A DNA stretch of 40,405 nucleotides from a bacterium. Its GTDB lineage: Bacteria; SZUA-79; Acidulodesulfobacterales; Acidulodesulfobacteraceae. The notes beneath the pieces are model-generated. The model did not search any database, was not told the DNA's origin, and saw only the letters and a program-made list of their open reading frames with translations. The stretch spans positions 1-40,405 of the forward strand of contig JAKAFU010000016.1 of assembly GCA_021825865.1 (NCBI GenBank), read 5' to 3'. Position numbers and translations under genes: made by a program. Below, piece by piece: positions 16,434-24,275 of the stretch (its first letter is position 1; each line of letters begins with the position of its first letter).

Positions 16434-17351
16434 ATGCTTTACGTTATGCCTAATGCCGGTGTTAAGCCGATTGTCAGATTCATAAATCATGCCAAAAGAG
16501 ATTTAGACATTAATGTTTATTACTTAAATGACGAACCTGTATTTAAAGCCATTCGATATGCCGTCAAAAGAGGCGTTAACGTTAAAATAATGATAGACGG
16601 AAAACCTTATAAAATGTCAATTAGAAAAGAAGAGCAAAAAATAATACAGACTAAAGCACATTTTGAAATAGATAAGATGTTTGATAGAAAATATGTTTTT
16701 GACCATGCTAAATATATGTTTGATAATCATGAGGCTTTAATAGGAACAGCTAATTTTGATTGGTCTGCATTTCATAGAAACAGAGAATATGAATATACTA
16801 CACATAATGAGAATATAATAAACTCGCTTAAAAATATCTTTAATTCCGATTATAGACGCACAGCATTTAACGGCTATGTAAACCGCAATCTTGTTGTATC
16901 GCCCGGTTCAACGCAAAAACTGCTGTCCGTTATAAACCAGCCGGGAAAAATAGACATAGAAACCGAAGAATTGGGATACGACAGAATCGTCCTGTCGGCG
17001 TTGGCGAGAAAGGGCTCAGCCGTCAGAATAATAGTTCCTTCGACTATTTCTTATTATGATAAAAAAAATATAAGATTTTTGGAAAAACATGGGGTTAAAG
17101 TAAGATTAATGCCTGTAAAAAATGTTTATATTCATGCTAAAATGATTGTAGGAGCGCAAGAGGCTTTTATCGGCAGTGAAAATTTTACTTATACTTCACT
17201 GAATAAAAATAGGGAAGCAGGCATTATTATTTATAATAACAATAGGAACAGCAATAATTATAATAGCGTCGGAAGCGGCAATAGCGGCAGCGCTGATACT
17301 TTAAACAGGCTCAGAGACAGATTTAACAAAGACTGGGAAATGGCTAATTAA
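16434..17351 (+). CDS. Phospholipase D-like protein (two HKD-type motifs)
   Basis: The protein has 305 residues behind an AAGGAG ribosome site seven bases from the ATG. Two PLD half-sites are visible: FDHAKYMFDNHEALIGTANF near residue 100 and YIHAKMIVGAQEAFIGSENF near 233. Both keep His-x-Lys and the following GT/GS-x-N-F segment, but the second has Ala where the HKD Asp is usual and the first has its Asp one place early. A low-complexity Asn/Ser/Gly stretch (about 264-285) interrupts the C-terminus. There is no signal peptide or membrane helix, so it is probably cytoplasmic. It may be a phosphatidyltransferase or nuclease of the PLD superfamily. Confidence 0.8.
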   Translation: MLYVMPNAGVKPIVRFINHAKRDLDINVYYLNDEPVFKAIRYAVKRGVNVKIMIDGKPYKMSIRKEEQKIIQTKAHFEIDKMFDRKYVFDHAKYMFDNHEALIGTANFDWSAFHRNREYEYTTHNENIINSLKNIFNSDYRRTAFNGYVNRNLVVSPGSTQKLLSVINQPGKIDIETEELGYDRIVLSALARKGSAVRIIVPSTISYYDKKNIRFLEKHGVKVRLMPVKNVYIHAKMIVGAQEAFIGSENFTYTSLNKNREAGIIIYNNNRNSNNYNSVGSGNSGSADTLNRLRDRFNKDWEMAN

Positions 17352-17413
17352 ACCGAAATAACTATATATAAAATAATAACAATAATAGTAATAATAAATT
17401 AATAACTAAATTG

Positions 17414-18133
17414 ATGACCGAGACTGCCGCAATTAAACCAATCAAACAAATCCAACAAGTTGAACCAAGCAAACCAGTCAAAATATTTTTTACAGGGGGT
17501 ATATCTTCCGGTAAATCAAAATACGCTGAGAAAACGGCGCTATCCATTTTAAACAAAAAATTTGATTTAAAAAAAAATTCAGATAAAAATTTAGTTCAAT
17601 TTTTAGATGAAGGTCTCTATGACAATTTAAACGGAAAATATCCGGAAAATTCAAACATATTGCACTTTATTGCTACCGCAAATTCGTTATATTCCGATAA
17701 TGAAATGAAAATAAAAATTGCGGAACATAAAGCAAAACGCCCGGATTGTTTTATAATCCATGAAAATTTTGATGATTTAAAAACTGAAATTAACAATACG
17801 TATAATATGTTTAATTCAATCTCAGCCTTATCTCATAATAATAATCATATAATAATACTAATTGATTCTATGACTTTATGGCTTTCAGGAATTTTTACCG
17901 ATTTAACAAAATATAATGAAGCATTATCCGCATTAAATGACCTTTTTGATTTTATCGGCAAGCTGGATTGTTTTTTTATATTTGTAAGCGATAATTTAAG
18001 TTTCAATATGGTACCTCAAGATGAATATGTCAGAAAATTTATAAGCTTAAATGGATTAATGGAGCAAAAAATTTCTGCGTTATGCGATTTTGTTTACTTG
18101 ACTGTCGCAGGAAATGTCTTAAGATTAAAATAA
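17414..18133 (+). CDS. cobU: Adenosylcobinamide kinase / adenosylcobinamide-phosphate guanylyltransferase
   Basis: I chose the ATG at 17414; a TTG three bases upstream would add one residue. The P-loop is FTGGISSGKSKYAEKTA. The guanylylated-His region reads FIATANSLYSDNEMKIKI followed by EHKAKRP, matching the CobU histidine motif. The C-terminus NMVPQDEYVRKFISLNGLM then KISALCDFVYLTVAG is CobU-like, but the usual SNEVGxGIVP is altered to SDNLSFNMVP. An extra Asn/Lys-rich segment of about 30 residues lies between the P-loop and the His motif. The enzyme activates adenosylcobinamide to its GDP form for joining to the lower-ligand nucleotide. It is the first gene of the cobalamin cluster. Confidence 0.85.
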   Translation: MTETAAIKPIKQIQQVEPSKPVKIFFTGGISSGKSKYAEKTALSILNKKFDLKKNSDKNLVQFLDEGLYDNLNGKYPENSNILHFIATANSLYSDNEMKIKIAEHKAKRPDCFIIHENFDDLKTEINNTYNMFNSISALSHNNNHIIILIDSMTLWLSGIFTDLTKYNEALSALNDLFDFIGKLDCFFIFVSDNLSFNMVPQDEYVRKFISLNGLMEQKISALCDFVYLTVAGNVLRLK

Positions 18134-18276
18134 TAGAATATAAAAATGAACAAAAATATAATACAATATGTTAATACGGCGCAGCGAGACTAATTTAACC
18201 GCGCAACAAAACAAAAAAATAAAATACAATAAATATAATAAGATAAATAAAATAACAATAAAAGAGTTTAGAATCT

Positions 18277-19422
18277 ATGGCAGAATACGGCAAAAATATT
18301 TACTGTGATTCCGATAAGTTAAATAAAGAAAAATTATTGTCATTAATTAAATCTATTCCTGAGGTAGATAAAAAAAAATATTATAAGATCGCCGAAAGTC
18401 GTTTAAATAGGCTTATTAAGCCGAAAGGAAGTCTTGGCAGGCTTGAGAAGTTTGTCTGCGATATTGTTGCTATTACGGAAAATGAAAGACCGGTCGTGAA
18501 CAGCAAATATGTTTGTGTTTTTGCAGGGGACCATGGAGTCGCCTTTGAAAATGTCAGCGCCTTTAAACAGGAAGTTACGGCTCAAATGGTTGCCAATTTT
18601 TTGACAGGCGGAGCTGCGATTAATACAATTGCAAATTCTGTCGGAGCCAGGGTCGTAGTTGCCGATGTAGGAGTGAATGCCGATTTTGGCAATGATTTTT
18701 TAAATAACGAAAATTTCATCAATGCAAAAATAAATAAAGGAACAGGCAACATTTTTAAAGAACCTGCAATGTCCTATGATGATGCGCTTAAATCTGTGCA
18801 TACCGGTATAATTATAGCCGAAAAATTAATTGACGGGGGAGCAAATATTTGTTCCACCGGGGATATGGGTATTGCAAATACTACGCCGTCTTCAGCTATT
18901 GTCAGCTTTTATTCGGGAATTGAGCCGAAGACGGTTTGCGGATACGGAACAGGTGTTGACAGAAAAGTTATTTCTAAAAAAGCGGCGATTATTGAGAAAG
19001 CGATACTTCACAATATAACGGACAGAGATGACCCGATTAGCGTCCTTGCCGGCATAGGCGGTTTTGAAATAGGAGCTATAGCAGGTTTTATTATAGGATG
19101 CGCATTAAAAAAAACGCCTGTTGTTGTCGATGGTTTTATATCAACGGCAGGAGCGATAATAGCCGTTAATTTAAATAATAACTGTTCAGATTATATATTT
19201 TTAGGTCATCTTTCAAAGGAAAAAGGTCATAGTGCTGCAGTTTCATTAATTAACAAACAATCTAAATCATATAAAAAACCTGTTTTAAATTTAGGTATGC
19301 ATCTTGGAGAAGGAACAGGAGCGGTTTTGGCAATGAAAATAATAGAAGCGTCTGTCGATATGTACAATAATATGCTGACATTTGACGAAGCTAATGTTAT
19401 TGCTTCAAAGAAAAATCAATGA
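18277..19422 (+). CDS. cobT: Nicotinate-nucleotide:dimethylbenzimidazole phosphoribosyltransferase
   Basis: At 381 residues it is slightly longer than the usual 350. Signature segments are RLIKPKGSLGRLEKF near residue 46, VFAGDHGV near 87, GGAAINTIANS, GDMGIANTTPSSAI near 197, and GFISTAGAI near 288; a catalytic Glu follows near the C-terminus in HLGEGTGAVLA. The enzyme transfers phosphoribose from nicotinate mononucleotide to the benzimidazole base that becomes the lower ligand. Its neighbour at 22494 probably makes a benzimidazole, so the two would work in sequence. It follows cobU after 143 AT-rich bases with no terminator. Confidence 0.96.
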   Translation: MAEYGKNIYCDSDKLNKEKLLSLIKSIPEVDKKKYYKIAESRLNRLIKPKGSLGRLEKFVCDIVAITENERPVVNSKYVCVFAGDHGVAFENVSAFKQEVTAQMVANFLTGGAAINTIANSVGARVVVADVGVNADFGNDFLNNENFINAKINKGTGNIFKEPAMSYDDALKSVHTGIIIAEKLIDGGANICSTGDMGIANTTPSSAIVSFYSGIEPKTVCGYGTGVDRKVISKKAAIIEKAILHNITDRDDPISVLAGIGGFEIGAIAGFIIGCALKKTPVVVDGFISTAGAIIAVNLNNNCSDYIFLGHLSKEKGHSAAVSLINKQSKSYKKPVLNLGMHLGEGTGAVLAMKIIEASVDMYNNMLTFDEANVIASKKNQ

Positions 19423-19527
19423 AGAATCAATCAAATAATTAGAAATAAAAAATAATATAAAAATAAATAGGTTAAGTAAATAGATAACTAAATAAAATCT
19501 TTTCTATATAATTTGTCGTAAATTTTT

Positions 19528-20487
19528 ATGAAAAAAATTTTAACTGCAATTAGTTTTTTGACTATTTTTAATTTTAATTCAATTTTTAAAAGCGGTGCCG
19601 ATAAGATATTAAAGTCAAACCAAGATGCAGTTCATACCGTTTCCGCCGTTCATAAAAATAAAACAGACACGGCGACATATCCATCAGACGCCGATGTTTA
19701 TATGGCAGGAACATCTGGCACGAAGAACAATCACATGTACGGCGCGGTGCAGAGAACTGATATCGATGTCGATTCAGGATTGCAGCTGGTAAAATCTATA
19801 AAGTTTTTTCCTTTAGCAGGGTTATTTATAGGTTTGAGCATTGCAGTTTTATATGTTGTTTCTGATAAAATTACATTTTCGCCTGGTATTGCTTCAGTAA
19901 TTTCAATCGCCGGTCTTTTTATAATTACCGGCGGATTGCATTTTGACGGCCTGTCTGACACTTCCGACGGTCTTATGGCATTTTTAAAAACAGGAGATAA
20001 AAACAAATTTTATAATGCGATGAAAGACGTAAATACCGGACTGGCAGGTACAATAAGCGTTATATTTTATATTGTTTTATTATATAAAATTATATTGGAC
20101 TTTAATTCTTTTCAAACATATAACAGACTTTACGGAATTTATGCATTAATTAGTTTTCCTGTTGTAGGCAGATATACTATTGTTTTAATGTCTTATTTTA
20201 CAGTTACTCCCGAGAACTTCAGGGGTATAGGTTCGATTTTTACCGAAGGAACCGATATATTAACATTTATTTCAGCTTCTGCGATTACATTAATTATTGT
20301 AGTACTTTTTTTTGGATATAGCGGACTTTTTGCTTTGCTTGCTACATCGTTTACAATGTTGATTGTTTGTTATTTTTTTATTAAAAAGTTTGGCGGAGTA
20401 AATGGAGATATGCTTGGTTTCGGTGTAAAAATATCTGAGATAATTTTTTTAATTTCATTATTAGATTTTATAAAAACAGGATTTTAA
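19528..20487 (+). CDS. cobS: Adenosylcobinamide-GDP ribazoletransferase (cobalamin synthase)
   Basis: This 319-residue polytopic membrane protein has the key motif GLHFDGLSDTSDGLMAF near residues 137-153, which holds the Asp residues that bind metal, and FPLAGLFIGLSIAVLY near residue 94. It joins GDP-cobinamide to the ribazole phosphate made by CobT, the last assembly step. Unusually, about 60 polar residues (about 22-82) are inserted between the first helix (ISFLTIFNF) and the FPLAG helix, where CobS normally has a short loop. No strong ribosome site is seen at this ATG. Confidence 0.93.
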   Translation: MKKILTAISFLTIFNFNSIFKSGADKILKSNQDAVHTVSAVHKNKTDTATYPSDADVYMAGTSGTKNNHMYGAVQRTDIDVDSGLQLVKSIKFFPLAGLFIGLSIAVLYVVSDKITFSPGIASVISIAGLFIITGGLHFDGLSDTSDGLMAFLKTGDKNKFYNAMKDVNTGLAGTISVIFYIVLLYKIILDFNSFQTYNRLYGIYALISFPVVGRYTIVLMSYFTVTPENFRGIGSIFTEGTDILTFISASAITLIIVVLFFGYSGLFALLATSFTMLIVCYFFIKKFGGVNGDMLGFGVKISEIIFLISLLDFIKTGF

Positions 20488-20550
20488 AATTTAGCCTATA
20501 TTTATATTATTTGCTATATTATTTACTGATTGATATTTTATTTGCGAATT

Positions 20551-20597
20551 TATATTTATTTATTAATTTATTTATTTATTTATCTATCTATCTATTT
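20551..20597 (+). repeat. Tetranucleotide repeat tract upstream of cbiA
   Basis: TTTA units, with one interruption, run into TCTA units and back to TTTA. The tract ends about 59 bases before the cbiA start codon. Such tracts can slip during replication, but nothing here shows that it controls expression. Confidence 0.6.
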
Positions 20598-20655
20598 ATA
20601 ATATATAACAATATATAACACATAACATATATAATTATATAAAATAACTTTATCT

Positions 20656-22278
20656 ATGCCGCAATCATCTTTGCCTAAATCATCGTTTGCCGTTTTGTTT
20701 TCCTCTGACAGGTCGTCTTCCGGAAAATCAACTTTTACACTTGCCTTCTCCGGTTTTGTAAAAGAGCGCGGCATATCGGTCTCATTATTTAAAATAGGCC
20801 CTGATTTTATAGACCCCATTATTCTTGGCACCGCATGCGGCTGCAATGTTACAAATTTAGATACCTTCTTAATACCTAAAAACAGATTAAATGATTTGCT
20901 TCAGCACTCAGCCGGCGGTGATGACGGTATTTACGGCGATAAAAAAATTAACGTTGATAATAACGGCGATAACGGCGACAACAGAGAGAATGGCGATAAT
21001 AATAAAGCTTTTATTATTGAAGGCGCCATGGGACTGTATGACGGCAACTCCTATATTATAGCCGAAAGATTTAAACCGCCGATAGTCCTTGTAATGGATG
21101 CCGCAAGGATATCTTCAACGATGGCGTCTTTAGTATACGGATTGAAAAATTATAAAAAAGGCATTATTATTTCGGGAGTAATTTTAAATAATATTTCTTC
21201 GGAAAGACATTATCAACTTATAGCTTCTGAAATTAAAAAAAATATTAAGGATGTGAAAGTTTTTGGATATATTGCTGCAGACGGAAAGAATATTGCAATA
21301 AAAGAACGGCATTTAGGGCTTGCTACGCCCGACTACTTTTCTTCTGGAAAAGAATTTCAAGAAAAGACTGATAAAATAAAAAATCTTGTAATGAAAAATA
21401 TTGATGCCGATTTGTTAATAAAAACTTTAATAAAAGATTCAAAGTCTTTTTTTTCGCTCTTGAAAACAAATAAAAACAATAATAAAAAAACAGTTGCCGA
21501 AGCCGGCAAATCTAAGACTAACAGGTCTAATAAAGTCAAAATTGCCGTTGCGTATGATAATGCTTTTTTGTTTTATTATAAATTTAATTTCGAAATCTTC
21601 AAAAAATTTAATGCGGAAATTATTTTTTTTAGTCCTATAAAAGATAAATCAATACCTTCAAGAGTCAAAGCTCTGTACATCGGCGGCGGCTATCCTGAGC
21701 TGTACGCCAAAGAACTTTCATGCAATATAAACATAAAACAGGAAATTTATAAATTTTACAAAAATAACGGATTGATTTTTGCCGAATGCGGCGGGTTAAT
21801 GTATCTATCCAAAAAATTAATTTATAAAACCGTGCAGTATGATTTCTTAGATATTTTGCCGTTTGTTTCGACTATGGACGGAACTAAGTTGAAATTGGGA
21901 TATCGTACGGTATATTTGTCTAAGGATTCATTTCTCGGGAAAGCAAATCTTAAAATAAACGGACATGAATTTCATTATTCGGAAATTTTAAATGACAATC
22001 AAAACATAATCAATTATAATATTAATTCTAATAATGAAGTCGGCAATACGGCTAACTGCGGAAAAAATAATTTTAGTCTTGAATCTCTTCATAGTGATAT
22101 TAATGTCGAATCTGTATTTGCAGTAAAAAATGTTTCTTCAAACAGCTTAAAGAGATGCAAGGTTGATGAGGGATACAAAATTTTAAATGCTATTGGAACT
22201 TATGTTCATGTTTCTTTTTTCTCAAATCAAAAAATTGCAAGGAATTTTATTGAAAGCGCAAAAAAATTATCGTTATAA
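20656..22278 (+). CDS. cbiA: Cobyrinate a,c-diamide synthase
   Basis: This is a CbiA/CobB-type enzyme of 540 residues, longer than the usual 450-470. The N-terminal ATP-binding domain starts FSSDRSSSGKST (P-loop, residues 15-26) followed by KIGPDFIDP and GAMGLYDG. The C-terminal glutaminase domain has YIGGGYPELYAKEL, the nucleophile in FAECGGLMYLSKK, and a late His in GTYVHVSFFSN. It amidates the a and c side chains of cobyrinate using glutamine and ATP. Extra length is in low-complexity insertions: one Asp/Asn/Gly-rich (about 86-117), one Lys/Asn-rich linker (about 270-295) and one Asn/Ser-rich (about 455-500). It belongs to an earlier pathway step than its neighbours. Confidence 0.93.
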   Translation: MPQSSLPKSSFAVLFSSDRSSSGKSTFTLAFSGFVKERGISVSLFKIGPDFIDPIILGTACGCNVTNLDTFLIPKNRLNDLLQHSAGGDDGIYGDKKINVDNNGDNGDNRENGDNNKAFIIEGAMGLYDGNSYIIAERFKPPIVLVMDAARISSTMASLVYGLKNYKKGIIISGVILNNISSERHYQLIASEIKKNIKDVKVFGYIAADGKNIAIKERHLGLATPDYFSSGKEFQEKTDKIKNLVMKNIDADLLIKTLIKDSKSFFSLLKTNKNNNKKTVAEAGKSKTNRSNKVKIAVAYDNAFLFYYKFNFEIFKKFNAEIIFFSPIKDKSIPSRVKALYIGGGYPELYAKELSCNINIKQEIYKFYKNNGLIFAECGGLMYLSKKLIYKTVQYDFLDILPFVSTMDGTKLKLGYRTVYLSKDSFLGKANLKINGHEFHYSEILNDNQNIINYNINSNNEVGNTANCGKNNFSLESLHSDINVESVFAVKNVSSNSLKRCKVDEGYKILNAIGTYVHVSFFSNQKIARNFIESAKKLSL

Positions 22279-22493
22279 TTTTAACTATGAATTAATAAAA
22301 GACAGAAAAATAGAATAATGATTTTGTAAAAATATATTTGATAATAAAAATAAATAATACATATAAATGACAAATATAAATAACAAATATATATAACCGG
22401 CATTATATATTAAGAGATTATATGTAAAATAGACTATATGTAGTTAACAAAAACATAAATAACAAAATTATAAATTAAAAGGAGTATTATTAA

Positions 22494-23855
22494 ATGTCAG
22501 ATATAACTAATACAAATACAAATGATTTAAAAAATATTGCATGCATCCCTGCATTGTTGACACAAAAAGAATCGGCAGAGAAGAATCGATTCACCAAAGC
22601 TATGGAATATGTGTGCAATAAAGAAAATATTGATAAGTCTTATCTTTTAAACAATGTGGCTTCAGGTAAAATAGTAATCCTGCATAATAAAAATCGAGAT
22701 AATTTCGTGGGAATAGGAAAAGGGCTGACTACAAAAGTAAACGCAAGCATCGGTACATCTACTAATCATATAAACATTAATGAAGAAGTTAATAAAACAA
22801 AATTAGCCGAAAAAAACGGGGCTGATACCCTCATGGAACTTAGTGTCGGCGGTGATTTAGATTTAATACGCAGAACAGTTCTGAACAGCACTTCGCTTCC
22901 GGTAGGCACGGTTCCTTTATATCAGGCGTTCAGGGAAGCTATAAATAAATATAAAAATCCTGCAAAAATGCCTGAGGACTTAATTTTTGAAGTAATTGAA
23001 AAACAGTGTGCGGACGGTATTTCTTTTATGGCTATTCATTCCGGTCTAAATCTGATATCTCTTGAAAGACTGAGAAAACAATCATACAGATATGCAGGGC
23101 TTGTTTCAAAAGGAGGTTCTTATCTTATTGCATGGATGATTGAAAACAATAAAGAAAATCCGCTGTATGAAAGATTTGAAGATGTTTTGAAGATTTTAAA
23201 AAAATATGATACCGTTTTGAGTCTTGGAAATGGACTAAGAGCAGGTTCTACGGCAGATTCTTTTGACAGGGCGTATATGCAGGAATTGATTATAAATTGC
23301 GAATTGAGCGAGATTGCAAGAGATTACGGAGTGCAGGCAATAGTTGAAGGACCTGGACATATTCCGTTAGATGAAATTGAAGCTAATGTTAAAATTCAGA
23401 AAAGAATGTCCGACGATGCTCCTTTTTATGTTTTAGGACCATTAGTAACAGATGTCGCAGCCGGATTTGACCATATTTCAAGTGCGATAGGAGCGGCTAT
23501 GTCTTCAGCGTACGGGGCAGATTTTTTATGCTATGTAACGCCGTCGGAACATCTGGGTATTCCTTCCGAGGCAGATGTTGTTATGGGACTTCAGGCGGCG
23601 AAAATTGCAGCTCACGCAGGAGATATGATAAAACTTAAAAAAAATGCATCAGATATTAATATATCTAAAGCAAGGCGTGATGTTGATTGGGAAAAACAAT
23701 TCTATTATTCTATAGACCCGGAATATGCACGAAGCGTATATGAAGAAAAAAACGATGATAACACGGCAGGATGCAGTATGTGCGGAGACTTCTGCGCCCC
23801 TATTAAAGTTAGGAAATATTTTAAACATGAAATCTCAAAAGGAAAAAAAGCTTAA
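22494..23855 (+). CDS. bzaF: ThiC-family radical SAM enzyme, probably 5-hydroxybenzimidazole synthase
   Basis: The protein has 453 residues and an AGGAG ribosome site. The ThiC core is clear: TKVNASIGTS (80-89), PVGTVPLYQAF, EGPGH with metal-binding His289, TPSEHLGIP with His353, and a C-terminal cluster motif C427-x2-C430-x3-C434. Several near-invariant ThiC segments are altered: SLGDGLRPG is SLGNGLRAG (243-251), APGYDH is AAGFDH (322-327), DLSTGGD is ELSVGGD and VSRGGS is VSKGGS. It lies after cobU-cobT-cobS-cbiA, and no TPP riboswitch is seen. Anaerobic bacteria use the ThiC paralogue BzaF to make the lower-ligand base from aminoimidazole ribotide, often beside cobT. I favour BzaF; ThiC proper remains the alternative. 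Confidence 0.75.
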   Translation: MSDITNTNTNDLKNIACIPALLTQKESAEKNRFTKAMEYVCNKENIDKSYLLNNVASGKIVILHNKNRDNFVGIGKGLTTKVNASIGTSTNHININEEVNKTKLAEKNGADTLMELSVGGDLDLIRRTVLNSTSLPVGTVPLYQAFREAINKYKNPAKMPEDLIFEVIEKQCADGISFMAIHSGLNLISLERLRKQSYRYAGLVSKGGSYLIAWMIENNKENPLYERFEDVLKILKKYDTVLSLGNGLRAGSTADSFDRAYMQELIINCELSEIARDYGVQAIVEGPGHIPLDEIEANVKIQKRMSDDAPFYVLGPLVTDVAAGFDHISSAIGAAMSSAYGADFLCYVTPSEHLGIPSEADVVMGLQAAKIAAHAGDMIKLKKNASDINISKARRDVDWEKQFYYSIDPEYARSVYEEKNDDNTAGCSMCGDFCAPIKVRKYFKHEISKGKKA

Positions 23856-24165
23856 ATTTTTTATACCGGCAGTGTTTGCTATTTTAATTTCATTGATTGT
23901 TATTTTTAGCATTGAAGGTATAATCAAAGTTTATAAATTAAAGGCAGCAAAATCCAAACTTGCCGATAATTTAATATATTTAAAAAAAGACAATGCTAAA
24001 ATCAGACGGCAAATATATGATTTAAAGCATAATAAGCAATATATTTCAGAATTAGCCAGACAAGAACTCGGCATGATTAAAAGAGGAGAAATAGTTTTTA
24101 AATTTTTTAGCGCCGATAAAAGTAAAAATGTAACTAAAAGAAATAAAAGCAACGCAAGCCCGTGA
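23827..24165 (+). CDS. FtsB/DivIC-like septum formation initiator
   Basis: I use the ATG at 23827, which overlaps the end of the preceding gene by 29 bases and gives 112 residues; the frame is open further upstream, but that part is a shadow of the bzaF gene. A short basic N-terminus is followed by one membrane helix (about 9-30, FFIPAVFAILISLIVIF), a coiled coil (about 38-70) and ELARQELGMIKRGEIVFKF, the hallmark ending of FtsB/DivIC proteins. It would be a bitopic component of the division complex with FtsL and FtsQ. A Lys/Asn/Ser-rich tail ends it. RNase G follows convergently. Confidence 0.8.
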   Translation: MKSQKEKKLKFFIPAVFAILISLIVIFSIEGIIKVYKLKAAKSKLADNLIYLKKDNAKIRRQIYDLKHNKQYISELARQELGMIKRGEIVFKFFSADKSKNVTKRNKSNASP

Positions 24166-24275
24166 AATATTTTGATATACTTCCCTTCAAGAAGAAGCAT
24201 GAGTATTCATTCTTGTTTGGTTCTGATAAAAGTTAAAAAATATAAAATAACTGCCGAGAAAGCCGAATATTAATG

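Noticed and set aside
17352-17413. Possible cobalamin riboswitch before cobU
   Set aside because: No GCCACTG-type B12 box is seen, and the spacer of about 60 bases is too short for the full element.
22279-22493. Possible TPP riboswitch before the thiC-like gene
   Set aside because: No CTGAGA-type thi-box or paired helices could be found in this AT-rich spacer; its absence is used as weak support for bzaF.
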